Positions 1-6,944 of a stretch of 7,045 nucleotides of DNA are shown one piece after another. The DNA comes from an uncultured Lachnospiraceae bacterium (GTDB taxonomy: Bacteria > Bacillota > Clostridia > Lachnospirales > Lachnospiraceae): assembly GCA_947177925.1 (NCBI GenBank), contig CAMWWJ010000177.1, positions 1 through 7,045 on the forward strand, given 5' to 3'. Both the position numbers and the translations under genes were made by a program. Numbering within the stretch: the stretch's first letter is position 1; every line of letters begins with the position of its first letter. The notes under the pieces were generated by a model. That model did not search any database. It was not told where the DNA came from and saw only the letters and a program-made list of their open reading frames with translations.

Positions 1-58
1 CTGTAGTACAATGGTAAAATAGAAGAAGAAATTTTTTATAAGGACAGGAGTGTGCAGC

Positions 59-331
59 ATGACAGCAGAAGATAAGGCAATGTTGGATAAAATTAACGCA
101 TATGCGGACAAGGTACTTGGCGATATTGATCCTCAAAAAACGAGAGTTTCCTTTCAGCTTCAGAAACTGCAGCCCATAATGGAAGAAATTGCAAAGGAAA
201 AGGGCGTGGAAATGGAAGAGATTTTTATTAAATATATGGATCTTGCAAGTGAAGCTGCCGTAGAAACGGAGAGAAAGTTCCAAAGTACTGTTGGAAATAT
301 GACAAAATACGGGGATATAGATACATTTTAA
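59..331 (+). CDS. Small acidic helical protein of unknown function (90 aa)
   Basis: I do not recognise this protein. It is 90 residues, rich in Glu, Lys, Asp and Met, has no Cys and no hydrophobic stretch long enough for a membrane segment or signal peptide, so it is probably a cytoplasmic, mostly helical protein. A Pro at about residue 25 and another at about 40 break the predicted helices. The start is placed at the ATG at 59 because an AGGAG-like element (AGGACAGGAG, 41-50) lies 8 nt upstream. An in-frame GTG at 50 overlaps that element and is less likely. A TACAAT at 7-12 could be a -10 box, but any -35 would be at or beyond the window edge. It is followed after 30 nt by the DUF1015 gene in the same direction, which suggests a shared transcript. 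The normal codon pattern and good ribosome site support a real gene. Confidence 0.78.
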   Translation: MTAEDKAMLDKINAYADKVLGDIDPQKTRVSFQLQKLQPIMEEIAKEKGVEMEEIFIKYMDLASEAAVETERKFQSTVGNMTKYGDIDTF

Positions 332-361
332 AAATGGAAATACAAACGAGGGGGTTAAACA

Positions 362-1591
362 ATGGCAAAAATAATACCATTTAAGGCGATCAGGCCCAGA
401 AAGGGCCTGGAAAGTAAAATTGCAGCATTGCCTTACGATGTATACAACAGGGAGGAAGCAAAAGAGGTGGTAAAAAGAGAACCGCTTTCTTTTTTAAGAA
501 TTGACAGGGCGGAAACCCAGTTTGACGACAGTGTGAATACATATGCAGACTGCGTGTATGAAAAGGCCAGGGATATTTTATGGGATATGGTAAGGGAAGA
601 ACAGTTTATCACTGATAAAGCCCCATACTATTATATTTATGAGCTGACTATGAATGGCAGGAGTCAGACCGGAATAGCAGCATGTGCCAGTGTGGATGAC
701 TACATGAATGAAACAATAAAAAAGCATGAAAATACAAGAGAGGATAAGGAGCTTGACAGAATCTGTCATGTGGATACATGCAATGCACAAACTGGTCCGA
801 TTTTTCTTGCATACCGCTCTAATGAAATCATCAATCAGATTGTGAACAAAGTAAAGAAGCGGGAAATGCTTTATGATTTCGTGGCGGATGACGGAGTAAG
901 GCACAGAGTATGGGTAATTGATGAAAAAGAGGATATGGAGGCAATTGAAAAGGCTTTTTCCTCCATGAATTCCATTTATATTGCAGACGGGCACCATCGC
1001 TGTGCCTCCGCAGTAAAGGTATCCCTAAAGCGAAGGAAGGCAAATCCTGATTTTACAGGAGAAGAAGAGTTCAATTATTTTCTTTCCGTATTGTTTCCGG
1101 ATGATCAATTGATGATTATGGATTATAACCGGGTGGTAAAGGATTTAAATGGTTATAATGAGGAGGAATTCCTGGAAAAGGTAAAGGAAAATTTTATTAT
1201 TGAACCTTTTGAAAAGGCATCTCCCTCCGGAAAAGGAGTCTTTTCCATGTATCTTGGGAATACTTGGTATAAATTGATCGAAAAGGAAGGGCTGCATTCC
1301 GATGATGCAGTAGACGGACTGGATGTATCTGTCTTGCAGAAGTACCTGCTCCAGCCGATTTTAGGAATTGACGATCCGAAAACGGATAAACGGATTGGAT
1401 TCGTAGGGGGAATCAGGGGGCTTACAGAGCTGGAAAAGAGAGTTGCAACAGATTGTAAGGTAGCATTTGCACTATATCCCACATCTATTGAAGAGTTATT
1501 TCGGGTGGCGGATGAAGGGCGTCTGATGCCTCCCAAATCCACATGGTTTGAGCCAAAGCTCAGAAGCGGGCTATTTATACACAGCATTTAG
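362..1591 (+). CDS. DUF1015 family protein (409 aa)
   Basis: This is a full-length member of the DUF1015 family, conserved soluble proteins of roughly 400 residues found widely in Clostridia and other anaerobes. The visible hallmarks are the N-terminal IIPFKAIRP segment, the LPYDVYNREEA segment near residues 22-34, and the central YIADGHHRCASA block with D209, G210, H211, H212 and R213, which is the most characteristic motif of the family and probably lies in an active or ligand-binding site. No signal peptide or membrane segment is seen. The ATG at 362 has a strong GAGGGGG ribosome site (348-354) 7 nt upstream. From memory, clostridial DUF1015 genes often sit near the serine biosynthesis genes serC and serA, and a role linked to serine has been considered for related proteins. 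Those genes are not in this window, so the function is unproven here. A 71-nt gap separates it from glgB. Confidence 0.9.
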   Translation: MAKIIPFKAIRPRKGLESKIAALPYDVYNREEAKEVVKREPLSFLRIDRAETQFDDSVNTYADCVYEKARDILWDMVREEQFITDKAPYYYIYELTMNGRSQTGIAACASVDDYMNETIKKHENTREDKELDRICHVDTCNAQTGPIFLAYRSNEIINQIVNKVKKREMLYDFVADDGVRHRVWVIDEKEDMEAIEKAFSSMNSIYIADGHHRCASAVKVSLKRRKANPDFTGEEEFNYFLSVLFPDDQLMIMDYNRVVKDLNGYNEEEFLEKVKENFIIEPFEKASPSGKGVFSMYLGNTWYKLIEKEGLHSDDAVDGLDVSVLQKYLLQPILGIDDPKTDKRIGFVGGIRGLTELEKRVATDCKVAFALYPTSIEELFRVADEGRLMPPKSTWFEPKLRSGLFIHSI

Positions 1592-1626
1592 CGAGAAAAG
1601 GAAACTGCACAAGAATATAAAAAGAA

Positions 1627-1646
1627 CTCCCGGTAGAAAAAGGGAG
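1627..1646 (+). other. Short hairpin in the DUF1015-glgB gap
   Basis: CTCCC (1627-1631) and GGGAG (1642-1646) form a perfect 5-bp stem with a 10-nt A-rich loop. It ends 5 nt before the AAGGAG ribosome site of glgB (1652-1657). No T run follows, so it is not an intrinsic terminator. It could be an mRNA processing or stability element near the glgB start, but a 5-bp stem could also arise by chance. Confidence 0.25.
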
Positions 1647-1662
1647 ACAGGAAGGAGCAGGA

Positions 1663-4116
1663 ATGACGAAAAAGTTATATAAATTGATGAATTGGGCGGA
1701 AATTGAAGGAATTGTATATTCGGAAGAGGATAATCCACATAAGTTGCTTGGTATTACTCAGGTTACTGGAGGAACTCTTGTTCAGTTCTTTTATCCAAAT
1801 GCAAAAAAGGCAACTGTGGTTACGAAAAGTTCCTCTACAAAAATGGAGCAGGTGGATGAAGAGGGATATTTTGCGGCGCTTCTTCCTAAAATCCAAAAAA
1901 CGGAATACCATTTTTCCGTAGAATTTCAGGATGGGTCCAAAAAAGAGATTATTGATCCTTATCAATTCGATCCGATTATTACCAAAAAGGATACGGAAAA
2001 GTTCAATCACGGGATTCATTACAGTGTATACAAAATCTTAGGAGCCCATCCCATGAAAATAGATGGGATTTCAGGCGTGCATTTTGCGGTATGGGCGCCA
2101 AATGCCATGCGTGTCAGCGTGGTAGGTGATTTCAATGACTGGGACGGCAGAATACATCAGATGCGGAGACTGTGGGATTCCGGCATTTTTGAAATATTTA
2201 TCCCCGCTGCAAAAGAAGGGGATAATTACAAATTTGAAATAAAGATCAAAGGTGGCCTGACGTATTTAAAGGCAGATCCTTATGCCTCTTTTTCACAGCT
2301 TCGTCCGGAAAATGCTTCTGTAGTAGCAAATCTGGAGGGATTTGCCTGGGAAGATGAAGAGTGGCTTTTAGAAAGAAAGAAAACGGATATAGGCAAGGCG
2401 CCAATGAGTGTTTATGAGCTTCACCTGGGTTCTTTTCGAAAGCCGGTGGAAGAAGACAGGTCTTTTTACAACTATAGAGAGCTTGCCCCTATGATTATAG
2501 AATACGTAAAAGAAATGGGATATACCCACATTGAGCTTATGCCCATTATGGAACATCCTTTTGATGCATCCTGGGGATATCAGGTCATTGGATATTATTC
2601 ACCCACTTCCCGTTATGGAACACCTGAGGACTTTATGTATTTTATGAATGAAATGCACAAAAATAAAATTGGCGTGATTTTGGACTGGGTTCCGGCTCAT
2701 TTTCCAAGGGATACCCATGGTCTTTCCAATTTTGACGGCACCTGCCTTTATGAGCATGAAGATCCAAGGCAGGGCTTCCACCCTCACTGGGGAACTCTGA
2801 TTTTCAACTATGGAAGGCCGGAAGTAAAAAATTATTTAATTGCCAATGCGCTTTACTGGTTGAAGGAATTTCATGCGGATGGCATCCGTATGGATGCGGT
2901 TGCCTCCATGCTTTATTTAGATTATGGAAAACAGGATGGAGAATGGATACCGAATATCTATGGTGGAAAGGAAAATTTAGAAGCCATTGAATTTTTGAAG
3001 CATTTGAACAGCATTGTCCATAAGGAAAAATCCGGAGCACTTGTAATTGCAGAGGAATCCACTGCATGGCCAAAGATTACAGGCGATTTGGAAGAGGACG
3101 GGCTTGGTTTTGACTTAAAATGGAATATGGGCTGGATGAATGACTTTACTAATTACATGAAGTATGATCCGTTTTTTAGAGGACAACATCACGGAGAGCT
3201 TACATTCAGTATGATTTATGCCTATAGTGAGAAATTCATGCTTGTGCTTTCTCATGATGAAGTAGTACATGGAAAGGCATCCATGATAGGAAAGATGCCG
3301 GGAGAAATTCCGGATAAGTTCAATAACTTAAAAGCTGCTTATGGCTATATGATGGCCCATCCGGGGAAAAAGTTATTGTTCATGGGACAGGATATCGGTG
3401 AATTTGATGAATGGAATGAGGAGCGGGGAGTAGAATGGCACCTGCTTGAGCATGACAAGCATCGGGAGCTGAATCGTTTTGTAAGGGAATGCAACTATTT
3501 TTACAAGAATCATCCTGCATTATATGGAACGGATTTTGATGGCGAAGGTTTTGAATGGATCAATAATATTTCGGCCAATGAAAATGTCATTGTGTTTTTA
3601 AGGAAAACGCAAAAAGAAGAGGAGACACTTTTAATCGTCTGCAATTTTGCCAATGAGGAAAGAAAGAATTATAAGATTGGTGTTCCCTATCCAGGAAAAT
3701 ATAAGGAAGTTCTCAATAGTGACAGCAAGGAATTTGGCGGAAAAGACTGTGTTAACGGAAGAATACTAAAGAGCGAAGAATCTGAATGCGATGATAGGGA
3801 AAATTCCATTCTGATTAAGATGCCGGCACTTTCCGTCCAGATTTTCACCTATACGCCTTTCACGAAAAAGGAACAGGATGAAATTGCCGCAAAGAAGGAA
3901 GAGGCAAGAAGAAAGGCAATAGAAGAAGCAAGGCGGAAGGCAGAAAAGGAAGCAAGGGACGCTGCCAGAAATGCAGCAAAAGAAGCTATGCGCATTGCAA
4001 AGGAAGCGGCAGCAAAAGCAAAGGCAGCAAAGGCGACTGCATTAAAAGAAGAAAAGGAAGCAGAAGCTCTGATGAAGAAAGCAGAGGAACTGAAAAAGCT
4101 GGCTGATCAATCTTAG
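1663..4116 (+). CDS. glgB: 1,4-alpha-glucan branching enzyme GlgB with a Lys/Glu/Ala-rich C-terminal tail (817 aa)
   Basis: This cytoplasmic glycogen branching enzyme (EC 2.4.1.18) cuts alpha-1,4 chains and rejoins them as alpha-1,6 branches. Domains in order are an N-terminal beta domain (about 1-115), a CBM48-type domain (about 127-215, with WAPNA and VVGDFNDWD), the GH13 barrel (about 247-620) and a C-terminal beta domain (to about 733). All GH13 regions are intact: DWVPAHF from D341, the nucleophile D411 in GIRMDAVAS, the acid/base E464 in IAEES, and D532 in LSHDEVVHGK. Their spacing (70, 53 and 68 residues) equals that of E. coli D335, D405, E458 and D526. Residues 734-817 are an added tail of almost only A, K, E and R. 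The ATG at 1663 has AAGGAG 5 nt upstream. No glgA, glgC, glgD or glgP lies nearby in this window, and mscS follows after 65 nt. Confidence 0.97.
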   Translation: MTKKLYKLMNWAEIEGIVYSEEDNPHKLLGITQVTGGTLVQFFYPNAKKATVVTKSSSTKMEQVDEEGYFAALLPKIQKTEYHFSVEFQDGSKKEIIDPYQFDPIITKKDTEKFNHGIHYSVYKILGAHPMKIDGISGVHFAVWAPNAMRVSVVGDFNDWDGRIHQMRRLWDSGIFEIFIPAAKEGDNYKFEIKIKGGLTYLKADPYASFSQLRPENASVVANLEGFAWEDEEWLLERKKTDIGKAPMSVYELHLGSFRKPVEEDRSFYNYRELAPMIIEYVKEMGYTHIELMPIMEHPFDASWGYQVIGYYSPTSRYGTPEDFMYFMNEMHKNKIGVILDWVPAHFPRDTHGLSNFDGTCLYEHEDPRQGFHPHWGTLIFNYGRPEVKNYLIANALYWLKEFHADGIRMDAVASMLYLDYGKQDGEWIPNIYGGKENLEAIEFLKHLNSIVHKEKSGALVIAEESTAWPKITGDLEEDGLGFDLKWNMGWMNDFTNYMKYDPFFRGQHHGELTFSMIYAYSEKFMLVLSHDEVVHGKASMIGKMPGEIPDKFNNLKAAYGYMMAHPGKKLLFMGQDIGEFDEWNEERGVEWHLLEHDKHRELNRFVRECNYFYKNHPALYGTDFDGEGFEWINNISANENVIVFLRKTQKEEETLLIVCNFANEERKNYKIGVPYPGKYKEVLNSDSKEFGGKDCVNGRILKSEESECDDRENSILIKMPALSVQIFTYTPFTKKEQDEIAAKKEEARRKAIEEARRKAEKEARDAARNAAKEAMRIAKEAAAKAKAAKATALKEEKEAEALMKKAEELKKLADQS
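3898..3993 (+). repeat. Four octapeptide-like repeats in the GlgB tail
   Basis: Residues 746-777 of GlgB can be laid out as four consecutive 8-residue units: EEARRKAI, EEARRKAE, KEARDAAR and NAAKEAMR. The first two differ at only one position and the later two are degenerate. The rest of the tail, 778-817, keeps the A/K/E composition without a clear period. The pattern predicts one long charged alpha helix with many Glu to Lys/Arg pairs at i to i+4. The DNA is rich in GCA, AAG and GAA codons, consistent with growth by local duplication. The period was found by eye. Confidence 0.6.
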
Positions 4117-4181
4117 AGGCCGGTGGTAACAGGTATAAGAAAAAGAATATTCATAAGAAACGGAAAGGAGCATAAGATATA

Positions 4182-5045
4182 ATGAATCAATCCGGAGATG
4201 AAGTTGTGGTAGAAAATATTGAAGAGAATATCGGACTGTTACAAAGCTATTTAAAGCAACTGCCGGAAAAAGCATTGGATTTAGGCTTAAGAGTGCTTTT
4301 CGCACTGTTCTTTCTGTTTCTTGGAATACAGGTCATTAAGATTATCCGTAAGATTGTAAAGCGTTCTTGTAAAAAGGCAAATGCCGATCAGGGCGTGGTG
4401 CAGTTTCTGGATTCCTTTATCAAAATGATACTGTATGTGCTCCTGGCATTTATGATTGCTTCTGGCTTTGGTCTGGATGCTGCCAGCGTGGTAGCTGTGG
4501 TAGGCTCTGCCGGAGTTGCAATCGGTCTTGCCCTTCAGGGAAGCCTTTCCAATCTGGCGGGTGGTGTGCTGATCCTTTTACTAAAGCCTTTCCGCATCGG
4601 TGATTATATTATTGAAGACAGTAAGAATCATGAAGGAACCGTTACGGAAATCCAGCTTTTTTTCACAAAGCTTACCACAGCCGACGGAAAAATCGTTGTG
4701 CTGCCAAACGGCACCCTGGCAAACACCAGCCTGACCAATGTAACCGCTGCAGCAGACAGACGACTGGACGTCTTTGTGGGCATATCCTATGAAGCGGATT
4801 TGAAAAAAGCAAAGGAATGCGTGCTTCAGGTTTTAAGGGAAGATGAAAGCACGTTAAAGGATATGGAGCTTATTTCCTTTGTGGAGTCTCTTGGAAGTTC
4901 TGAGGTGGTCATCGGAGGAAGGTGCCATGTGAAGAATGAAGATTATTTTCAGGCAAAGTGGCGTATTACGGAGAATGTGAAGCTTGCTATGGATGAAAAT
5001 GGGATTGAGATTCCTTATCCTCAGATGGATGTGCATTTACACTAA
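4182..5045 (+). CDS. mscS: Small-conductance mechanosensitive channel MscS (287 aa)
   Basis: This is a membrane channel of the MscS family, a heptamer that opens under membrane tension and releases solutes on osmotic downshift. Its length matches E. coli MscS (286 aa). Three membrane segments are visible: about 34-55, 77-98 and 100-137. The third is the pore helix and contains GLALQGSLSNLAGGVL, nearly identical to E. coli. Aligned by eye on that block, pore-gate Leu109 is conserved as L116 while Leu105 becomes V112, and the hinge Gly113 is G120. The cytoplasmic vestibule follows with FRIGDYI (137-143), LPNG (174-177) and the C-terminal signature GIEIPYPQMDVHL (274-286). The ATG at 4182 is preceded by AAAGGAG (4164-4170) with an 11-nt spacer. 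It follows glgB after 65 nt with no terminator, so it is probably the last gene of that transcript. No clear terminator follows directly after its stop. Confidence 0.95.
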   Translation: MNQSGDEVVVENIEENIGLLQSYLKQLPEKALDLGLRVLFALFFLFLGIQVIKIIRKIVKRSCKKANADQGVVQFLDSFIKMILYVLLAFMIASGFGLDAASVVAVVGSAGVAIGLALQGSLSNLAGGVLILLLKPFRIGDYIIEDSKNHEGTVTEIQLFFTKLTTADGKIVVLPNGTLANTSLTNVTAAADRRLDVFVGISYEADLKKAKECVLQVLREDESTLKDMELISFVESLGSSEVVIGGRCHVKNEDYFQAKWRITENVKLAMDENGIEIPYPQMDVHLH

Positions 5046-5069
5046 TTTCATAATCTTTGATTTTCCCAC

Positions 5070-5098
5070 TTGCCAAATTTCCCAAAATTATATATAAT
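5070..5098 (+). promoter_or_regulatory. Sigma-A-type promoter for tRNA-Thr
   Basis: TTGCCA at 5070-5075 is a near-consensus -35 box and TATAAT at 5093-5098 a perfect -10 box, with the ideal 17-nt spacing. Transcription should begin near 5104-5106, about 50 nt upstream of the mature tRNA. This allows the tRNA to be made independently of mscS. The region is AT-rich and overlaps no gene. Confidence 0.75.
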
Positions 5099-5100
5099 AA

Positions 5101-5149
5101 TTCTCGGTAGATTACCAGAGCATGACAATCTTTCATGCTCCAGTAAGAA
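5101..5149 (+). other. Structured leader of the tRNA-Thr precursor
   Basis: The region between the promoter and the tRNA holds a perfect 8-bp inverted repeat, GAGCATGA (5118-5125) and TCATGCTC (5133-5140), with a 7-nt loop. Just before it GGTA (5106-5109) and TACC (5113-5116) can form a small hairpin, and TTCT (5101-5104) can pair with AGAA (5146-5149) to enclose both. No T run follows, so it is not an obvious terminator for mscS read-through. It may guide processing of the precursor or mark the 3' end of an mscS transcript. Confidence 0.5.
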
Positions 5150-5153
5150 CCAG

Positions 5154-5226
5154 GCTGAAGTAGCTCAGTTGGTAGAGCACTTCACTCGTAATGAAGGGGT
5201 CGTGGGTTCGAGTCCCATCTTCAGCT
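5154..5226 (+). tRNA. tRNA-Thr (anticodon CGT)
   Basis: A complete 73-nt cloverleaf can be drawn. The acceptor stem is GCTGAAG (5154-5160) with CTTCAGC (5219-5225), all seven pairs Watson-Crick. The D stem is GCTC/GAGC, and the anticodon stem is CTTCA (5180-5184) with TGAAG (5192-5196). The anticodon CGT at 5187-5189 sits in the loop CTCGTAA and reads ACG (Thr). The T arm is GTGGG-TTCGAGT-CCCAT (5202-5218) with one G-T pair, and the variable region is 5 nt. The first two acceptor pairs, G-C and C-G, and anticodon bases G and U fit known threonine identity elements. The discriminator base is T5226 and the 3' CCA is not encoded, so it must be added after transcription. A T-rich run (5226-5230) follows at once. 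Confidence 0.97.
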
Positions 5227-5231
5227 TTTTC

Positions 5232-6080
5232 TTAAATGGTTTTTTCATACCATTTTTCTATCAAAGTAATTCCCTGATAAAGAGAAACGGCAACCAGACA
5301 GAGGATAACGATACTCATAATCACCCAGTCTAATTTAAATACCTGGCTACCATAAATGATCAGATAGCCAAGGCCTTCTCTGGCACCGATAAATTCCCCG
5401 ATGACAACACCAACTAAAGAAAGACCGATATTTACCTTCATATTGCTTAATATAGTGGGCAGATTGGAGGGAATCACTACTTTTGTGAGCACATGCCATT
5501 TGGTTCCGCCAAGGGTATGAATCAGCTTGATTTTGTCTTCGTCCACTTGATGAAAGCCTGTATACAGGTTAATGATGGAGCCGAAAATCGCTACGGAAAT
5601 GCCCGCAACGATAATCGTTGGAATTCCTGAGCCGAGCCATACAATGAAAAGAGGCGCAAGGGCTGATTTGGGCAGTGAGTTTAAAACCACCAAAAAAGGC
5701 TCCACGATTTCTGAAAGCTTTTTGAAATACCAGAGAATAATCGTAACCAATAGGCTGATGAGTATCACAAGCAAAAAGCTGGCAATGGTTTCAAATAAAG
5801 TGATGCCGATGTGGCGGAATATGGTAAAATCCTTTGCCATGGAAAGAAAACAACCTACAATCCTTGAAGGCGAGCTAAAGAAAAAGGCATCGATCCATTT
5901 GACGGAAACAGCATATTCCCATAAAAATAAAAAGGCTGCCAGAATCAGGATTCGGGCAAAAATAATATGTCTTTTATAAGCTTTTATTTTATTGATGTAA
6001 TTTCGCTGGAATTCGCTGGCTTCCAGCTCGGCAGTAGGAATGTCACAGGCATATAAGTCATAATCTCGAAAGTCTGTCAT
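5232..6080 (-). CDS. ABC importer permease, SsuC/TauC/ThiX-like (282 aa)
   Basis: This is the inner-membrane subunit of an ABC importer of the nitrate/sulfonate/taurine/pyrimidine-precursor type. About six membrane segments are visible (near 39-60, 97-118, 128-149, 153-172, 218-240 and 253-275). Family features are FFFSSPSRIV near 67-74, LNSLPKSALAPLFIVWLG at 133-150, the EAA-type coupling loop at about 186-208 with G191-G192 and ending IPSNLP, and GVVIGEFIGAREGLGYLI at 224-241. The start is set at the ATG at 6080-6078, which overlaps the TGA of the upstream ATPase gene as ATGA and has AAGGAG 8 nt upstream. The longer reading from 6098 would place its Met next to that ribosome site and is unlikely. 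The gene is convergent with tRNA-Thr and stops 5 nt from it. The substrate cannot be told from the sequence. Confidence 0.93.
   Translation of the reverse strand: MTDFRDYDLYACDIPTAELEASEFQRNYINKIKAYKRHIIFARILILAAFLFLWEYAVSVKWIDAFFFSSPSRIVGCFLSMAKDFTIFRHIGITLFETIASFLLVILISLLVTIILWYFKKLSEIVEPFLVVLNSLPKSALAPLFIVWLGSGIPTIIVAGISVAIFGSIINLYTGFHQVDEDKIKLIHTLGGTKWHVLTKVVIPSNLPTILSNMKVNIGLSLVGVVIGEFIGAREGLGYLIIYGSQVFKLDWVIMSIVILCLVAVSLYQGITLIEKWYEKTI
5234..5257 (+). terminator. Terminator-like hairpin for tRNA-Thr, inside the permease 3' end
   Basis: AAATGGT (5234-5240) and ACCATTT (5249-5255) form a perfect 7-bp stem with an 8-nt loop, and the 3' arm merges into a run of five T (5253-5257). On the + strand this resembles an intrinsic terminator for the tRNA, starting 8 nt after its 3' end. 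It has only two G-C pairs, so it would be weak. It lies within the last codons of the permease on the other strand, where it encodes the KWYEKTI end. Confidence 0.4.
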
Positions 6081-6838
6081 TGATTCAGCTCCTTCCATAA
6101 TAAATCAAAATACATGGGAAATTCTTTTGCTTTTCTGGAAGAAAGGGGTTCGTTTATGTCTTTTGTCAGGTGAATCTCCATAATGGTGGAAACGGTGGAG
6201 GGGCGTTTGCTCAGCACTACGATCCGGTCTGACAGGCTGATGGCTTCCGATAAGTCATGAGTGACCAATATAGCTGTTTTCCCTTCCTCTTTTATGATTT
6301 TTCCGATATCGTCCGCTACAGATAATCTGGTCTGGTAATCCAATGCGCTAAAGGGTTCATCCAGCAAAAGCACCTCCGGATCAAGGGCAAGAGTTCGCAC
6401 TAAGGCAGCCCGCTGGCGCATGCCGCCGGATAATTCATTTGGCTTTCTGTCCTTAAAAACGGAAAGTCCGTATTTTTCCAGATACATAAGCAGTTTTTCT
6501 TCCCGTTCTTTTGTAAGAGTATGACTGATTTCGGGCCCAAGCGTCACATTTTCCCAAATAGTCCGCCAGGGAAGCAGATGATCCTTTTGGAGCATATAAC
6601 CCATTTTGGGATAGGAGAGTGAGCCGTTTGGATTATGAACCAGAATGGTTCCTTCTTCCGGTTCCAGCATTCTGGCGATAATAGATAGAAGCGTGGATTT
6701 TCCACAGCCGCTTGGTCCTACGATTGCCAGAAATTCTCCGGGATTTACGTGAAAGGATATATCCATGATAGCAGGAATTTCTCCCTGCAGGGTATGATAG
6801 GAATATTTAATATTGGATAATTTTAATAAGGCTTCCAT
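6077..6838 (-). CDS. ABC importer ATP-binding protein, SsuB/TauB/ThiZ-like (253 aa)
   Basis: This is the cytoplasmic ATPase that powers the neighbouring permease. All nucleotide-binding motifs are intact: Walker A GPSGCGKST (41-49), Q-loop Q84 in MLQKDHLLPW, signature LSGGMRQRAAL (136-146), Walker B VLLLDEP (156-162) with catalytic E161, D-loop SALD (164-167) and H-loop H194 in LVTHDLSEA. The QKDHLLPW and GGMRQR sequences are typical of the SsuB/TauB/nitrate group. The length, 253 aa, is normal for the family, with no extra domain. The first ATG at 6838 has GGGAAG (6849-6844) 5 nt upstream, a moderate site. The end overlaps the permease start by 4 nt, indicating translational coupling. It is the first gene of the operon in this window, and no substrate-binding protein gene is present. 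Confidence 0.95.
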   Translation of the reverse strand: MEALLKLSNIKYSYHTLQGEIPAIMDISFHVNPGEFLAIVGPSGCGKSTLLSIIARMLEPEEGTILVHNPNGSLSYPKMGYMLQKDHLLPWRTIWENVTLGPEISHTLTKEREEKLLMYLEKYGLSVFKDRKPNELSGGMRQRAALVRTLALDPEVLLLDEPFSALDYQTRLSVADDIGKIIKEEGKTAILVTHDLSEAISLSDRIVVLSKRPSTVSTIMEIHLTKDINEPLSSRKAKEFPMYFDLLWKELNQ

Positions 6839-6860
6839 AAAAACTTCCCGTACTTTTTTT

Positions 6861-6866
6861 ATTATA
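6861..6866 (-). promoter_or_regulatory. Possible -10 box for the ABC transporter operon
   Basis: A perfect TATAAT on the - strand lies 22 nt upstream of the ATPase start codon, which would give a short leader of about 15 nt. No good -35 box is found at 16-18 nt spacing, so either an activator is needed or the match is a chance one in AT-rich DNA. Confidence 0.35.
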
Positions 6867-6944
6867 ATATGTAAAATGGAGCAGAACTCTACCGTTTTTT
6901 TGAGAATGTGAAGAAAAAATAGGGGTGGTTTGAAGGGGAGGGGG

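Noticed and set aside
50..58. GTG start for the first small gene
   Set aside because: It overlaps the ribosome binding site that is well spaced for the ATG at 59.
578..997. Open frame on the - strand inside the DUF1015 gene
   Set aside because: The opposite strand encodes a conserved protein including the DGHHR motif, so this is a shadow frame.
1592..1662. Separate glgB promoter with TATAAA at 1616-1621
   Set aside because: No matching -35 box is found at a suitable distance.
5070..5333. Open frame on the + strand across the tRNA
   Set aside because: It runs through the promoter, the tRNA-Thr and the 3' end of the permease, has no ribosome site and shows no protein family features.
5572..5979. 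Open frame on the + strand within the permease gene
   Set aside because: It is antisense to clearly conserved permease coding sequence and has no recognisable protein features.
6081..6098. Longer permease start at 6098
   Set aside because: The extra six codons would cover the AAGGAG site that serves the ATG at 6080, and that ATG forms a typical ATGA overlap with the ATPase stop.
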